Positions 1 to 5,987 of a DNA stretch of 9,311 nucleotides are shown one piece after another. This DNA comes from Paracoccaceae bacterium (GTDB taxonomy: Bacteria; Pseudomonadota; Alphaproteobacteria; Rhodobacterales; Rhodobacteraceae). Location of the stretch: the NCBI GenBank assembly GCA_027080755.1, contig JALWQC010000033.1:1-9311 (forward strand). The letters run 5' to 3'. How positions within the stretch are numbered: position 1 is the stretch's first letter; every line of letters starts with the position of its first letter. The position numbers and the translations under genes were made by a program. The notes under the pieces were generated by a model that ran no database searches, was not told the DNA's origin, and saw only the letters and a program-made list of their open reading frames with translations.

Positions 1-255
1 GGGCAGGAATTCTATGCCGGCCTCGGCCACAGTGCTTTTGGCGCGCCAAAGCTCCAGATCCAGACTGCCCAGCGGCGAGCCCCGATACCCCGACACAAAC
101 CCCGCCGTATTCAGCCCCGCCTTGCGGTCCCGCCGCGCCTGATCCAGCAAAATCCGCACAAGGGCCTGCGTGCCGGTCATAAAAACCCGCCCCGTTTCGC
201 GGGTGTAGCGGTCGGACAGGGTATAGCTTTCAAGCGGGGTCGGGGTGTGTTTCAT
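1..255 (-). CDS. Indolepyruvate ferredoxin oxidoreductase (fused type), N-terminal fragment
   Basis: This is the first 85 codons of a gene that runs off the left edge. The reading frame is open from the ATG at 255-253 to base 1. Its N-terminus has a stretch reading MTGTQALVRILLDQARRD followed by GLNTAGFVSGYRGSPLGSLD. That pattern is typical of the start of the thiamine-diphosphate-binding half of the long fused indolepyruvate:ferredoxin oxidoreductases (about 1,100 residues in proteobacteria). The family oxidises aryl-pyruvates (indolepyruvate, phenylpyruvate) to aryl-acetyl-CoA, passing electrons to ferredoxin, in the cytoplasm during aromatic amino-acid breakdown. A good ribosome site (AAGGAG, complement of 262-267) lies 6 nt before the ATG, which fixes the start. 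The gene is divergent from an Lrp/AsnC regulator, a common partner for amino-acid catabolic genes. The substrate is inferred from the family; the iron-sulfur and C-terminal domains are outside the window. Confidence 0.85.
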   Translation of the reverse strand, partial: MKHTPTPLESYTLSDRYTRETGRVFMTGTQALVRILLDQARRDRKAGLNTAGFVSGYRGSPLGSLDLELWRAKSTVAEAGIEFLP

Positions 256-395
256 CTGGCGCTCCTTGGTTTATGGCCAGAATACCCGCGCTCTACCGGT
301 GTATTTTTCCTATATCCCCGTGTTTTGCAAAATTTATGGCATATCTTGCCGGTATCTGTATTATTACGGAAAAATTACCCATCAAAGGATTGCAC
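256..395. promoter_or_regulatory. Divergent control region between the oxidoreductase gene and the Lrp-type regulator
   Basis: This 140-bp non-coding stretch separates two divergent start codons and is clearly more AT-rich than the flanking genes, especially 301-390. It must hold both promoters. It contains a TTGCAA palindrome (325-330) and a perfect short inverted repeat at 338-350. No strong -35/-10 pair could be assigned in either direction. The ribosome sites are AAGGAG (complement of 262-267) to the left and AAAGGA (384-389) to the right. Lrp-family regulators usually control the divergent neighbour and themselves from such regions; that is inferred here. Confidence 0.6.
338..350. promoter_or_regulatory. 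Candidate Lrp-type operator, GGCA-N5-TGCC
   Basis: A perfect 4-5-4 inverted repeat with an AT-rich centre (TATCT) lies in the middle of the divergent intergenic region. Its size resembles the 13-15 bp palindromes bound by Lrp/AsnC proteins. Four-base arms can occur by chance, so this is a candidate only. Confidence 0.3.
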
Positions 396-863
396 ATGGA
401 ACTGGAAGATCAGGACCGCCGGATACTGGAGGTTTTGCAAAAGGACGGCCAGATCCCCAACGCCCGGCTGGCGGAACAGGTGGGGATGTCGCCCTCTGCC
501 TGCTGGCGACGGGTGCGGGCGCTGGAGGATGCAGGCGTCATCAAAGGCTATCGCGCCCTTGTGGATGCCGCGCGGGCAGGCCTGTCCTTTCACGCCATCG
601 TTCTGGTGCAGCTGACCCGCCACAACGGCGAATTCCTGCAGACCTTCATCAATACCATCACCCGCCGCCCCGAGGTGCTGGACTGTTTCGCCACCACCGG
701 CGAGGCCGACTATCACCTGCGCGTCCGCTGTCGGGATCTGGAATCCTACAACCGTTTTCTGGAAACCTTCCTGTTTCCACTGCCCGGTGTGGCAAACGTG
801 CGCACGAACCTTGTGTTGAAGGAAATCAAACAGGAAACCGCGCTGGACATGGGCGGGGCCTAG
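396..863 (+). CDS. Lrp/AsnC family transcriptional regulator
   Basis: This is a 155-residue protein of normal Lrp/AsnC length. Residues 1-60 form the winged/HTH region, beginning MELEDQDRRILEVLQKDG and continuing with ARLAEQVGMSPSACWRRVRALEDAGVIKGY, a classic Lrp DNA-binding helix pair. Residues 65-150 are the RAM (AsnC_trans_reg) ligand-binding and oligomerisation domain, with the usual pattern of a beta strand (FHAIVLVQL), then CFATTGEADYHLRVRCRDLESYNRF, then PGVANVRTNLVLKEIK. The start at 396 is chosen because it matches the family N-terminus and has AAAGGA 6 nt upstream. Extending the frame back to 273 would only add 41 residues translated from the intergenic region. It probably senses an amino acid or aryl-pyruvate and controls the divergent oxidoreductase, and perhaps itself. 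The effector is unknown. Confidence 0.93.
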   Translation: MELEDQDRRILEVLQKDGQIPNARLAEQVGMSPSACWRRVRALEDAGVIKGYRALVDAARAGLSFHAIVLVQLTRHNGEFLQTFINTITRRPEVLDCFATTGEADYHLRVRCRDLESYNRFLETFLFPLPGVANVRTNLVLKEIKQETALDMGGA

Positions 864-954
864 CGGAAATCAGCCTACTGATATATCGATCACTTGCGGG
901 ACCGTCCGCCTGCCGGTTAATCTGTTGCCACGAAACACGGGGGATCGGGGTAAA

Positions 955-2601
955 ATGGTTACACGCAGGCAATTCCATCAGGGTTTACTGGCCGCTGCTT
1001 TTACCAATCTGGCCATGGGCAAGGCCGCATTTGCCCAGAATCCCGACGAGGGGCAGCTTTATCTTAACCGGCTGACATTCGGCGCAACGCAGAAGGATCG
1101 GGACCGCTTTGCCGAAATCGGCCTTCGGGCCTGGCTGGACGCAGAGCTGGCGAAACCGGAAAGTGACCCGGAGCTGGACAAACGCCTGTCCGCCGCCCGC
1201 TTGCGTATCGAATACGAAGAAGGCGAAACCGGCGAGGGGAAACGCTGGGAAGCTGTCAATGAACTGCGCCCCTATCAATATCTGGACGCGTCGCCGGAAA
1301 CGCTGGTGGCACTGCTGGATTACGACAGGCCCATCGCCTATGAGGAACGCGAGCGCCCGGGGCAGGAGGTTATCGCCGCCTCTTTCATACGGGTAACGCA
1401 CGCGGATGCGCAGCTGCGCGAGGTCATGACCCAGTTCTGGCACAACCATTTCAATGTGAATGCCCTGAAGGACACCACCTCCGCCGCTTTTTTCCCCCTG
1501 TATGACCAGATCATGCGCCGGAACGCCTTTGGAAATTTCCGCACCTTTCTGGGCGAGGTCGCCAGCGCCCCCTCTATGTTGTTTTACCTGAACAACGATG
1601 AATCCCGCGCCAGTCCGGCCAACGAAAACTATGCCCGGGAATTGCTGGAGCTGCATACACTGGGCGCGGGGCATTATCTGAATGACAAATACGACAACTG
1701 GCACGACGTTCCGAAATACGAAAACGGGATTGCCAAGGGCTATATCGACCAGGACGTATACGAGGTCGCGCGGGCCTTCACCGGCTGGACCATCGGGGAC
1801 GGTCGCTATATCGACGACGGCACGGACGCCCCCATGACCGGCACGCTTTACTATGCGGATCTGTGGCACGACCCATACCAGAAGCGGTTTCTGGGGGTAG
1901 AATTTGAATCAAATGCCGCCCCCCTTTCGGATGGCAACAAGGTTCTGGATATTCTGGCCCGCCACCCCGGCACCGCCCGTTTTGTAAGCGAAAAAATGAT
2001 CCGCGCGCTGGGGGTTGAAACGCCGGATCCGGCCTATATCGAGCGGATTGCCAATGTGTTTTTGCAAAACACCGAGGCACCGGACCAGCTGGCGCGCGTC
2101 ATAAGGGCCATCGTTCTGGACGACAGCTTCCGCAATGCGCCCCCTGCAAAATTGCGCCGTCCGTTCGAATTCCTGATTGCGCTGCTGCGCACAAGCGGGG
2201 CGCAGGTCGTCAACCCCGGGGATGATATCTATTGGCAGCTTGAACGCACCGGCTGGACCCAGCACCACGTTGTGCCTCCGACCGGCCATTCCGACCACTC
2301 CGCAGACTGGGCCAATACGCGGGCGCTCAGCGGCCTCGTGGATTTTGCGTTGAATGCCCATAACGATATGCTTGAAGGGCTCGTATTCGATTTCGACCAA
2401 GGCAATGTGGATACATGGGGCGGTATGGCGCGCTATTGGGCGGACCGTTTTTCCGCCGGTCCCGAGGTGGCGGATATGTATCTTTCCGCGATGGAGGTGG
2501 ACGCCGGCGAGTCCTTGCAATCCGACCCGGACGAACGCCGCTGGAGCGTCAGCAGCATGATCGGCCTTGCCGCACTGACACCGCAAAACATGTTCCGATA
2601 G
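955..2601 (+). CDS. DUF1800 family protein with twin-arginine signal peptide
   Basis: This is a 548-residue protein of the DUF1800 family (PF08811), a group of unknown biochemical function that is nearly always encoded next to a DUF1501 protein, as here. Residues 1-27 form a Tat signal: MVTRRQFHQG with the RR pair at 4-5, a hydrophobic stretch, and a likely cleavage after AFA (27). Family hallmarks follow: YLNRLTFGAT near 36-45, FWHNHFNV at 161-168, NENYARELLELHTLG at 223-237, VARAFTGWTI at 271-280 and ILARHPGTARFVSEKMIRAL at 332-351. The His, Asn and Glu residues in these motifs may form a metal or catalytic site (inference). The frame opens at a TTG at 925, but the ATG at 955 places the twin arginines correctly and has GGGG at 947-950, so it is preferred. 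The 91-bp gap from the Lrp gene has no clear terminator or promoter. It is translated just before DUF1501 (9-bp gap), so the two form an operon. Likely location is the periplasm. Confidence 0.9.
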   Translation: MVTRRQFHQGLLAAAFTNLAMGKAAFAQNPDEGQLYLNRLTFGATQKDRDRFAEIGLRAWLDAELAKPESDPELDKRLSAARLRIEYEEGETGEGKRWEAVNELRPYQYLDASPETLVALLDYDRPIAYEERERPGQEVIAASFIRVTHADAQLREVMTQFWHNHFNVNALKDTTSAAFFPLYDQIMRRNAFGNFRTFLGEVASAPSMLFYLNNDESRASPANENYARELLELHTLGAGHYLNDKYDNWHDVPKYENGIAKGYIDQDVYEVARAFTGWTIGDGRYIDDGTDAPMTGTLYYADLWHDPYQKRFLGVEFESNAAPLSDGNKVLDILARHPGTARFVSEKMIRALGVETPDPAYIERIANVFLQNTEAPDQLARVIRAIVLDDSFRNAPPAKLRRPFEFLIALLRTSGAQVVNPGDDIYWQLERTGWTQHHVVPPTGHSDHSADWANTRALSGLVDFALNAHNDMLEGLVFDFDQGNVDTWGGMARYWADRFSAGPEVADMYLSAMEVDAGESLQSDPDERRWSVSSMIGLAALTPQNMFR

Positions 2602-2610
2602 GGGGGAAAT

Positions 2611-3747
2611 ATGGCGAAAGAACCGATACTTGTTGTGGTGTTCCTGCGTGGCGGGGCCGATGGTCTGAACCTGATAAGCCCGACCGCAGACGTGGACTAT
2701 ATCGCGGCGCGGCCGGAAACCATGCGGGTTTTGCGCAAGGGGGACGAAGCGGGTTTCAGGATGTCCGAACAGGCGGCGGATGTCGATTTTCGCTTCCACC
2801 ATCGGGCCAAAAACCTGTCGGAGCTGTTCGAGGCCGGAGAACTGGGGGTTATCCACGCCTCGGGGCTGACGGACGGAACCCGCTCGCATTTCGATGCCGA
2901 GGCAAAGATGGAGCGGGCCTCCAAAAGCGGGACGGCAGGGGGATGGCTGGGGCGCTGGTTTGCCTCGCAGAAAATCGAGGGGATATTGCCCTTGCTCGCC
3001 GTAGGATATTCCGCCCCCGACAGCGTGCGCGGGGCCCACGAGGTGGCCGTAGCCCAGAATCTGGAAGACCTTATTCTGGCGCAGGGCTACGATCTGGCCC
3101 CGCTGGTGCGTCAACGTCTGTTACAGGGGTTCGGGCAACACCCGTTGATCGGGGCGCCGATCCAGCGGCTGGTGCAGCTGTCCGAAATTCTGGAGAACCG
3201 CCCCGATGCGCAGGATATGGCCGCGGGGGATTACACCCCATCCGTCGAATATGGCGGTGGCGATCTGGCGGAATCTTTCAAAACCATTGCCCAGACGATC
3301 AAAATGGATCTGGGCCTGCGCGTCGCAACGGTGGATTTCGGCGGCTGGGACACGCACGAGGACCAGCGCTACGAATTCGACGAGCTGGTCGCAACCCTGT
3401 CGGAAAACCTGATGGCCTTCTGGAAGGACCTCGGAAATGCGCAAGAGCGCGTCAATGTGGTTGTCATGAGCGAATTCGGCCGCCGCCTGCGATCCAACAC
3501 ATCGGGCGGAACAGACCACGGATACGGGAACGCCATGATGGTTCTGGGGGCAGATGTGAAGGGCGGCAAAATGTTCGGCGAATGGCCCGGCCTGTCCAAC
3601 GATGCGCTGGATGACGGAACCGATCTGGCAATCACCACGGATTACCGCCACGTTCTGGCCGAGATTATGACCGGACACATGCGGACCGAAAATACGGACA
3701 TCCTGTTCCCCGATTTCCGCCCCCGCACGCTGGGACTGTTCGGTTAG
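2611..3747 (+). CDS. DUF1501 family protein (alkaline-phosphatase/sulfatase-like fold)
   Basis: This is a 378-residue DUF1501 protein (PF07394), a family distantly related to the alkaline phosphatase/sulfatase superfamily; its reaction is not known. Visible family motifs are VVVFLRGGADGLNLISP (8-24), DGTRSHFDAEAKME (88-101), VDFGGWDTHEDQ (241-252), VVMSEFGRRLRSN (284-296) and GGTDHGYGN (299-307). The Asp/His/Glu residues in the last three are candidate metal ligands. The start follows GGGGGGA at 2601-2607, only 9 bp after the DUF1800 stop. Most family members begin with a Tat signal, but here the protein starts directly with MAKEPILVVVFLRGG and has no signal. It may therefore stay cytoplasmic or be exported bound to the Tat-targeted DUF1800 partner (inference). 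Its stop overlaps that of the convergent caspase-like gene by 4 bp (TTAG, 3744-3747), and no intrinsic terminator is visible. Confidence 0.9.
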   Translation: MAKEPILVVVFLRGGADGLNLISPTADVDYIAARPETMRVLRKGDEAGFRMSEQAADVDFRFHHRAKNLSELFEAGELGVIHASGLTDGTRSHFDAEAKMERASKSGTAGGWLGRWFASQKIEGILPLLAVGYSAPDSVRGAHEVAVAQNLEDLILAQGYDLAPLVRQRLLQGFGQHPLIGAPIQRLVQLSEILENRPDAQDMAAGDYTPSVEYGGGDLAESFKTIAQTIKMDLGLRVATVDFGGWDTHEDQRYEFDELVATLSENLMAFWKDLGNAQERVNVVVMSEFGRRLRSNTSGGTDHGYGNAMMVLGADVKGGKMFGEWPGLSNDALDDGTDLAITTDYRHVLAEIMTGHMRTENTDILFPDFRPRTLGLFG

Positions 3748-4670
3748 GGCTTTTCGCCAAAATCCCGAACCGGTATGGTGATATCGTCCAGCAGGCCGAA
3801 AGGATCCCAGGAGGTCGGCATCTGGGTGCAAAGCACTTTGTAATCCTTCCAGTCCTTCAACAGTTCCGCATGGGTTTCCCCCTTTGCGCATTTTTCCCGC
3901 ACTTCCCGATGGGTAGCGATGCGGGCAGCCTCGAAGGAATCGAACAGCGTATCGTCATGCCCGTTTTTCAAACGGTCCGACCATGTTTTCGTGAAAACCG
4001 CCTCTTTGCCGTCAGGGGTGAAATTGGCAACCTGCTCGGCATGGGCGCTAAAGATAATCGCCTCGCGGCCCGGCCAGTTGTCGCCGCGCCCGCCAACCCC
4101 GTTGCTGAAGTTATCAACGAAATCCTCCATCGCGACGCTGGCGTCGCAGGCCTCTATTACCGTGATAATTTCGTTTGCCATGATGGCATTGACGGAATCG
4201 CGAAACGCCCGGACAGACATCCAGCTGCCGTCTTCGGTCGCCTTGGTAAAATCGGCCGGCTTCTGTTCTGTATACCAGGCGAAAATCTCGTCCTTGACCT
4301 CGTAGCCTTTATACATCGCCTCCACCTGCCCGCCGTGGGTGTTGACATACAGGATCACGCGATCCTCGGGCTTTGCTTTGGCGGCCAGATCTGCAATCGC
4401 CCTGGTCACCTTGTCGGTGGTCGCATCGGCATTCAACAAGGTTGTGATATGGTCATCGGACACGTTGAACGTGGTTTTGAAGCCGTCCACAAACAAATCG
4501 ATGTCTTTTTCACAGGCGCCGTTTATATTGGCGGACAGCTCCGGCTTGCCGGGGATATCCTTCCACGGGGGGCAGGCGGCAGCGGCCAGGAGCCAGGTTT
4601 CTGCATGCGCGGATTGCAACATTGCAAAGGGGGCAGCGGCCAGAACAGCGGAAAACAGGATTTTTTTCAT
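3744..4670 (-). CDS. Secreted caspase-like (peptidase C14 fold) protein
   Basis: This is a 308-residue protein with a Sec signal peptide (MKKILFSAVLAAAPFAMLQSAHA, cut after residue 23, shown here in two parts: MKKILFSAVLAAAP and FAMLQSAHA). The mature part shows the caspase-hemoglobinase layout. A beta strand RVILYVNTHGG places the catalytic His at 112, and strand ITVIEACDAS places the Cys at 175. Then come IIFSAHAEQVANF (the usual third core strand) and VFTKTWSDRL, matching the typical FT-x-x-L helix. The Cys motif EACDAS departs from the usual D-A-C-H-S-G, but the Cys and the His-Gly pair are present, so activity is plausible. The start at 4670 is favoured over the upstream ATG at 4703 because it gives a clean signal peptide and has GAGG 5 nt before it; the extra 11 codons would be read from the hairpin. 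It lies 62 bp downstream of the repeat-protein gene on the same strand. Substrate and specificity are unknown; the neighbouring repeat protein is an obvious candidate. Confidence 0.72.
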   Translation of the reverse strand: MKKILFSAVLAAAPFAMLQSAHAETWLLAAAACPPWKDIPGKPELSANINGACEKDIDLFVDGFKTTFNVSDDHITTLLNADATTDKVTRAIADLAAKAKPEDRVILYVNTHGGQVEAMYKGYEVKDEIFAWYTEQKPADFTKATEDGSWMSVRAFRDSVNAIMANEIITVIEACDASVAMEDFVDNFSNGVGGRGDNWPGREAIIFSAHAEQVANFTPDGKEAVFTKTWSDRLKNGHDDTLFDSFEAARIATHREVREKCAKGETHAELLKDWKDYKVLCTQMPTSWDPFGLLDDITIPVRDFGEKP

Positions 4671-4690
4671 GGGGACCTCGTAAAGGTTAT

Positions 4691-4717
4691 AAGGCCCCCG
4701 CATAACGCAGGGGCCTT
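4691..4717 (-). terminator. GC-rich hairpin between repeat-protein and caspase-like genes (possible attenuator)
   Basis: A perfect 8-bp stem (AAGGCCCC at 4691-4698, GGGGCCTT at 4710-4717) encloses an 11-nt loop. It falls in the 62-bp gap between two minus-strand genes. On the minus strand the stem is followed by ATAACCTTTA rather than a run of U, so it is not a standard intrinsic terminator. It could act as a partial terminator or as an mRNA-stabilising structure that leaves the upstream repeat protein made in excess over the downstream protease. Confidence 0.4.
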
Positions 4718-4732
4718 CGAGACAACACGGAA

Positions 4733-5260
4733 CTAGTTACTACCATTACCCGATTTGGCTGCCTCGTGTGCTTCCTTGATCTTGGGGTCAACCTGACCAC
4801 CGGCGGATTCGCAATCAACAACGGTTTCGGCCAGCAATTTGACGGGCCCGTTTTCGGTGTCGAAGGTGCAATGCAGGGCAACCACGGTATTTTGCGGGCC
4901 CATGGCCGGCGCGGCAGGCTGTGCAACCCCCCAACCGATACAATTGCCCAGCGCGTCAATGCCCAGACACACCAGCCCGCTAATACCAAAGCCCGAGCCA
5001 TTGTTGTTCCCGAAAATCGAAAAACCGGACCCGTGGTTATCCCCGAAAATAGAGAAGCCAGACCCGGAATTGTTGCCGAAAATCGAGAAACCGCCCTTTT
5101 CAACGTCACTCGGATAAATACCGAAACCGGATCCGTGGTTATCCCCGAAGATAGAGAAACCCGAACCGTAGTTGTTCCCGAAAATGCTGGCGTTTGCGCC
5201 TGTAGCAACCATGGCAATCACTGCGGTGGCGGCACCGATCTTTTTCAACGTTGTAAACAT
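4733..5260 (-). CDS. Secreted 11-residue-repeat protein (Gly/Asn/Phe-rich), function unknown
   Basis: This is a 175-residue protein I do not recognise as a named family. Residues 1-24 are a Sec signal peptide (lysines at 6-7, hydrophobic core, cleavage after GANA). Residues 25-91 hold five copies of S-I-F-G-[N/D]-N-x-G-S-G-F, with one degenerate 12-residue unit, GIYPSDVEKGGF, at 47-58. Residues 92-175 form a non-repeat C-terminal domain with four cysteines (98, 107, 131, 150), which could make two disulfides, and a polar tail ending KSGNGSN. The regular aromatic, Asn and Gly spacing suggests a beta-solenoid or amyloid-like stack (inference). It does not match the curlin pattern (no Gln ladder) or RTX nonapeptides. 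The start has AGGAGAG (complement of 5265-5271) 4 nt upstream. It lies between a LuxR-type response regulator and a caspase-like gene on the same strand, and a 20-bp palindrome sits about 60 bp before its start. It could be a surface fibre, an adhesin or a structural protein. Confidence 0.82.
   Translation of the reverse strand: MFTTLKKIGAATAVIAMVATGANASIFGNNYGSGFSIFGDNHGSGFGIYPSDVEKGGFSIFGNNSGSGFSIFGDNHGSGFSIFGNNNGSGFGISGLVCLGIDALGNCIGWGVAQPAAPAMGPQNTVVALHCTFDTENGPVKLLAETVVDCESAGGQVDPKIKEAHEAAKSGNGSN
4988..5188 (-). repeat. Array of 33-bp coding repeats (11-residue SIFGNNxGSGF units)
   Basis: Six tandem units, in coding order: 5188-5156, 5155-5123, a 36-bp degenerate unit 5122-5087, 5086-5054, 5053-5021 and 5020-4988. 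Units 2 and 5 encode identical peptides (SIFGDNHGSGF) and differ at 3 of 33 bases, all silent. The order NN-x, DNH, then degenerate, NN-x, DNH, NN-x suggests that a two-unit block (SIFGNNxGSGF plus SIFGDNHGSGF) was duplicated on either side of the degenerate unit. The silent differences show the peptide, not just the DNA, is under selection. Confidence 0.9.
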
Positions 5261-5317
5261 CGTTCTCTCCTGCTGTTAAGTTACGCCAGCAGGGTTTCCG
5301 ATTTCGTGTTATGGTGG

Positions 5318-5337
5318 AATACGCAGAAATTCGTATT
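5318..5337. promoter_or_regulatory. Perfect 20-bp inverted repeat AATACG-N8-CGTATT, candidate response-regulator site
   Basis: Six-base arms at 5318-5323 and 5332-5337 with an 8-nt AT-rich centre (CAGAAATT) lie in the 87-bp gap between the response-regulator stop and the repeat-protein start. The centre is about 67 nt upstream of the repeat-protein ATG. Length and symmetry fit a dimeric LuxR/NarL-type protein. No convincing -35 is visible near it, which would fit an activator-dependent promoter. Assignment to the neighbouring regulator is inference. Confidence 0.45.
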
Positions 5338-5347
5338 TTTCGGGAAA

Positions 5348-5971
5348 TCAGTCGATATATCCGCGCCTTGCAGCCAGCGCGACCAGCTGGCCGGTGGTTT
5401 TCGCCCCGAATTTCGCCATCGCATTTTCCCGATGTTTACGCACGGTATGTTCGGAAATCCCGAGGGAGAGCGCCAGCTCTTTCGTCGTCTCCCCCCGCGC
5501 CAGATGGCGCACTATTTCCCGTTCCCGCTGGCTAAGCGGCGAAATCGCCTGCAAATCCGCATCCAGAGAGTCGAACATTTTCCGGCATTCGGCACATAAA
5601 ATCGGCGCCCTGCCCCGCGAGGCCCGCACAGCAGCCAGCAATTCATCCGGGTTGCCCATTTTCTGCATAATGGCGTGCGGGGCCTTTTCATAGACTTCCG
5701 CCAGCAACGGCGGATCGGACAGACCCGTCAGCACGATAACACGGGTGTCCGGGCTAAGGCTTTGAATCATAGGCAACAAATCGCTTCCGTGCATCTCCGG
5801 CATCGCCAGATCCAGCGTCACGACATCCGGTTTGTGCTGCCGGATGCAATCCAGAACCTTGCGCGAATCCGACACGCAGGAGATAACCTCCATATCCGCC
5901 TGGGTTGCAAATATAGATTCCAATCCACGCGCAACTAGGGCATGGTCGTCTATGATGGCTATTCTGTGCAT
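5348..5971 (-). CDS. NarL/FixJ-type response regulator (receiver + LuxR HTH)
   Basis: This is a 207-residue two-component response regulator. The receiver domain occupies residues 2-120, with the acidic pair D8-D9 (IAIIDDH), phospho-acceptor D54 (VVTLDLAMPEMHG), a Thr in VIVLTGLSD and a Lys in IMQKMGNPDELLAAV. A short linker leads to a LuxR-type helix-turn-helix at 145-207: ISPLSQREREIVRHLARGE, then TKELALSLGISEHTVRKHRENAMAKFG. It should bind DNA as a phosphorylation-dependent dimer. The start at 5971 matches the usual receiver N-terminus but has only a weak GAAGA ribosome site. An alternative ATG at 6004 has a better site (AAGGG) and would add 11 residues and overlap the divergent kinase gene by 17 bp. 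It is almost certainly the partner of that kinase, and its target is probably the repeat-protein/caspase genes downstream (inference). Confidence 0.92.
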   Translation of the reverse strand: MHRIAIIDDHALVARGLESIFATQADMEVISCVSDSRKVLDCIRQHKPDVVTLDLAMPEMHGSDLLPMIQSLSPDTRVIVLTGLSDPPLLAEVYEKAPHAIMQKMGNPDELLAAVRASRGRAPILCAECRKMFDSLDADLQAISPLSQREREIVRHLARGETTKELALSLGISEHTVRKHRENAMAKFGAKTTGQLVALAARRGYID

Positions 5972-5987
5972 AAAATCTTCAATACCG

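Noticed and set aside
273..395. Longer Lrp-type regulator starting at 273
   Set aside because: The extra 41 residues come from the AT-rich intergenic region and do not resemble the Lrp N-terminus; 396 has a ribosome site and the expected start.
864..954. Possible terminator or promoter between the Lrp and DUF1800 genes
   Set aside because: Only a 4-bp stem (GCGG/CCGC around 897-910) was seen, with no T-run and no convincing -35/-10 pair.
1909..3114. Long open frame on the minus strand across the DUF1800/DUF1501 junction
   Set aside because: It is antisense to two well-supported genes, the translation has no recognisable domain, and it covers the junction arbitrarily. It is a GC-rich shadow frame.
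4671..4703. Upstream ATG at 4703 as the start of the caspase-like protein
   Set aside because: It would place 11 codons through the hairpin and ribosome site in front of a clean signal peptide; the ATG at 4670 has GAGG at the right distance.
4988..5188. 33-bp tandem repeats considered as a CRISPR array
   Set aside because: The units are contiguous with no unique spacers, lie in frame inside an exported protein, and vary at silent sites.
4988..5188. Repeat protein considered as RTX toxin or curlin
   Set aside because: RTX repeats are nine-residue GGxGxDxxx units, and curlin repeats carry conserved Gln/Asn ladders of about 20 residues. Neither pattern is present, and no type I exporter or csgG-like gene is in the window.
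4766..5599. Plus-strand open frame opposite the repeat protein and the regulator's end
   Set aside because: Its apparent repeats are only the complement of the 33-bp coding repeats; signal peptide, ribosome site and silent substitutions all support the minus strand.
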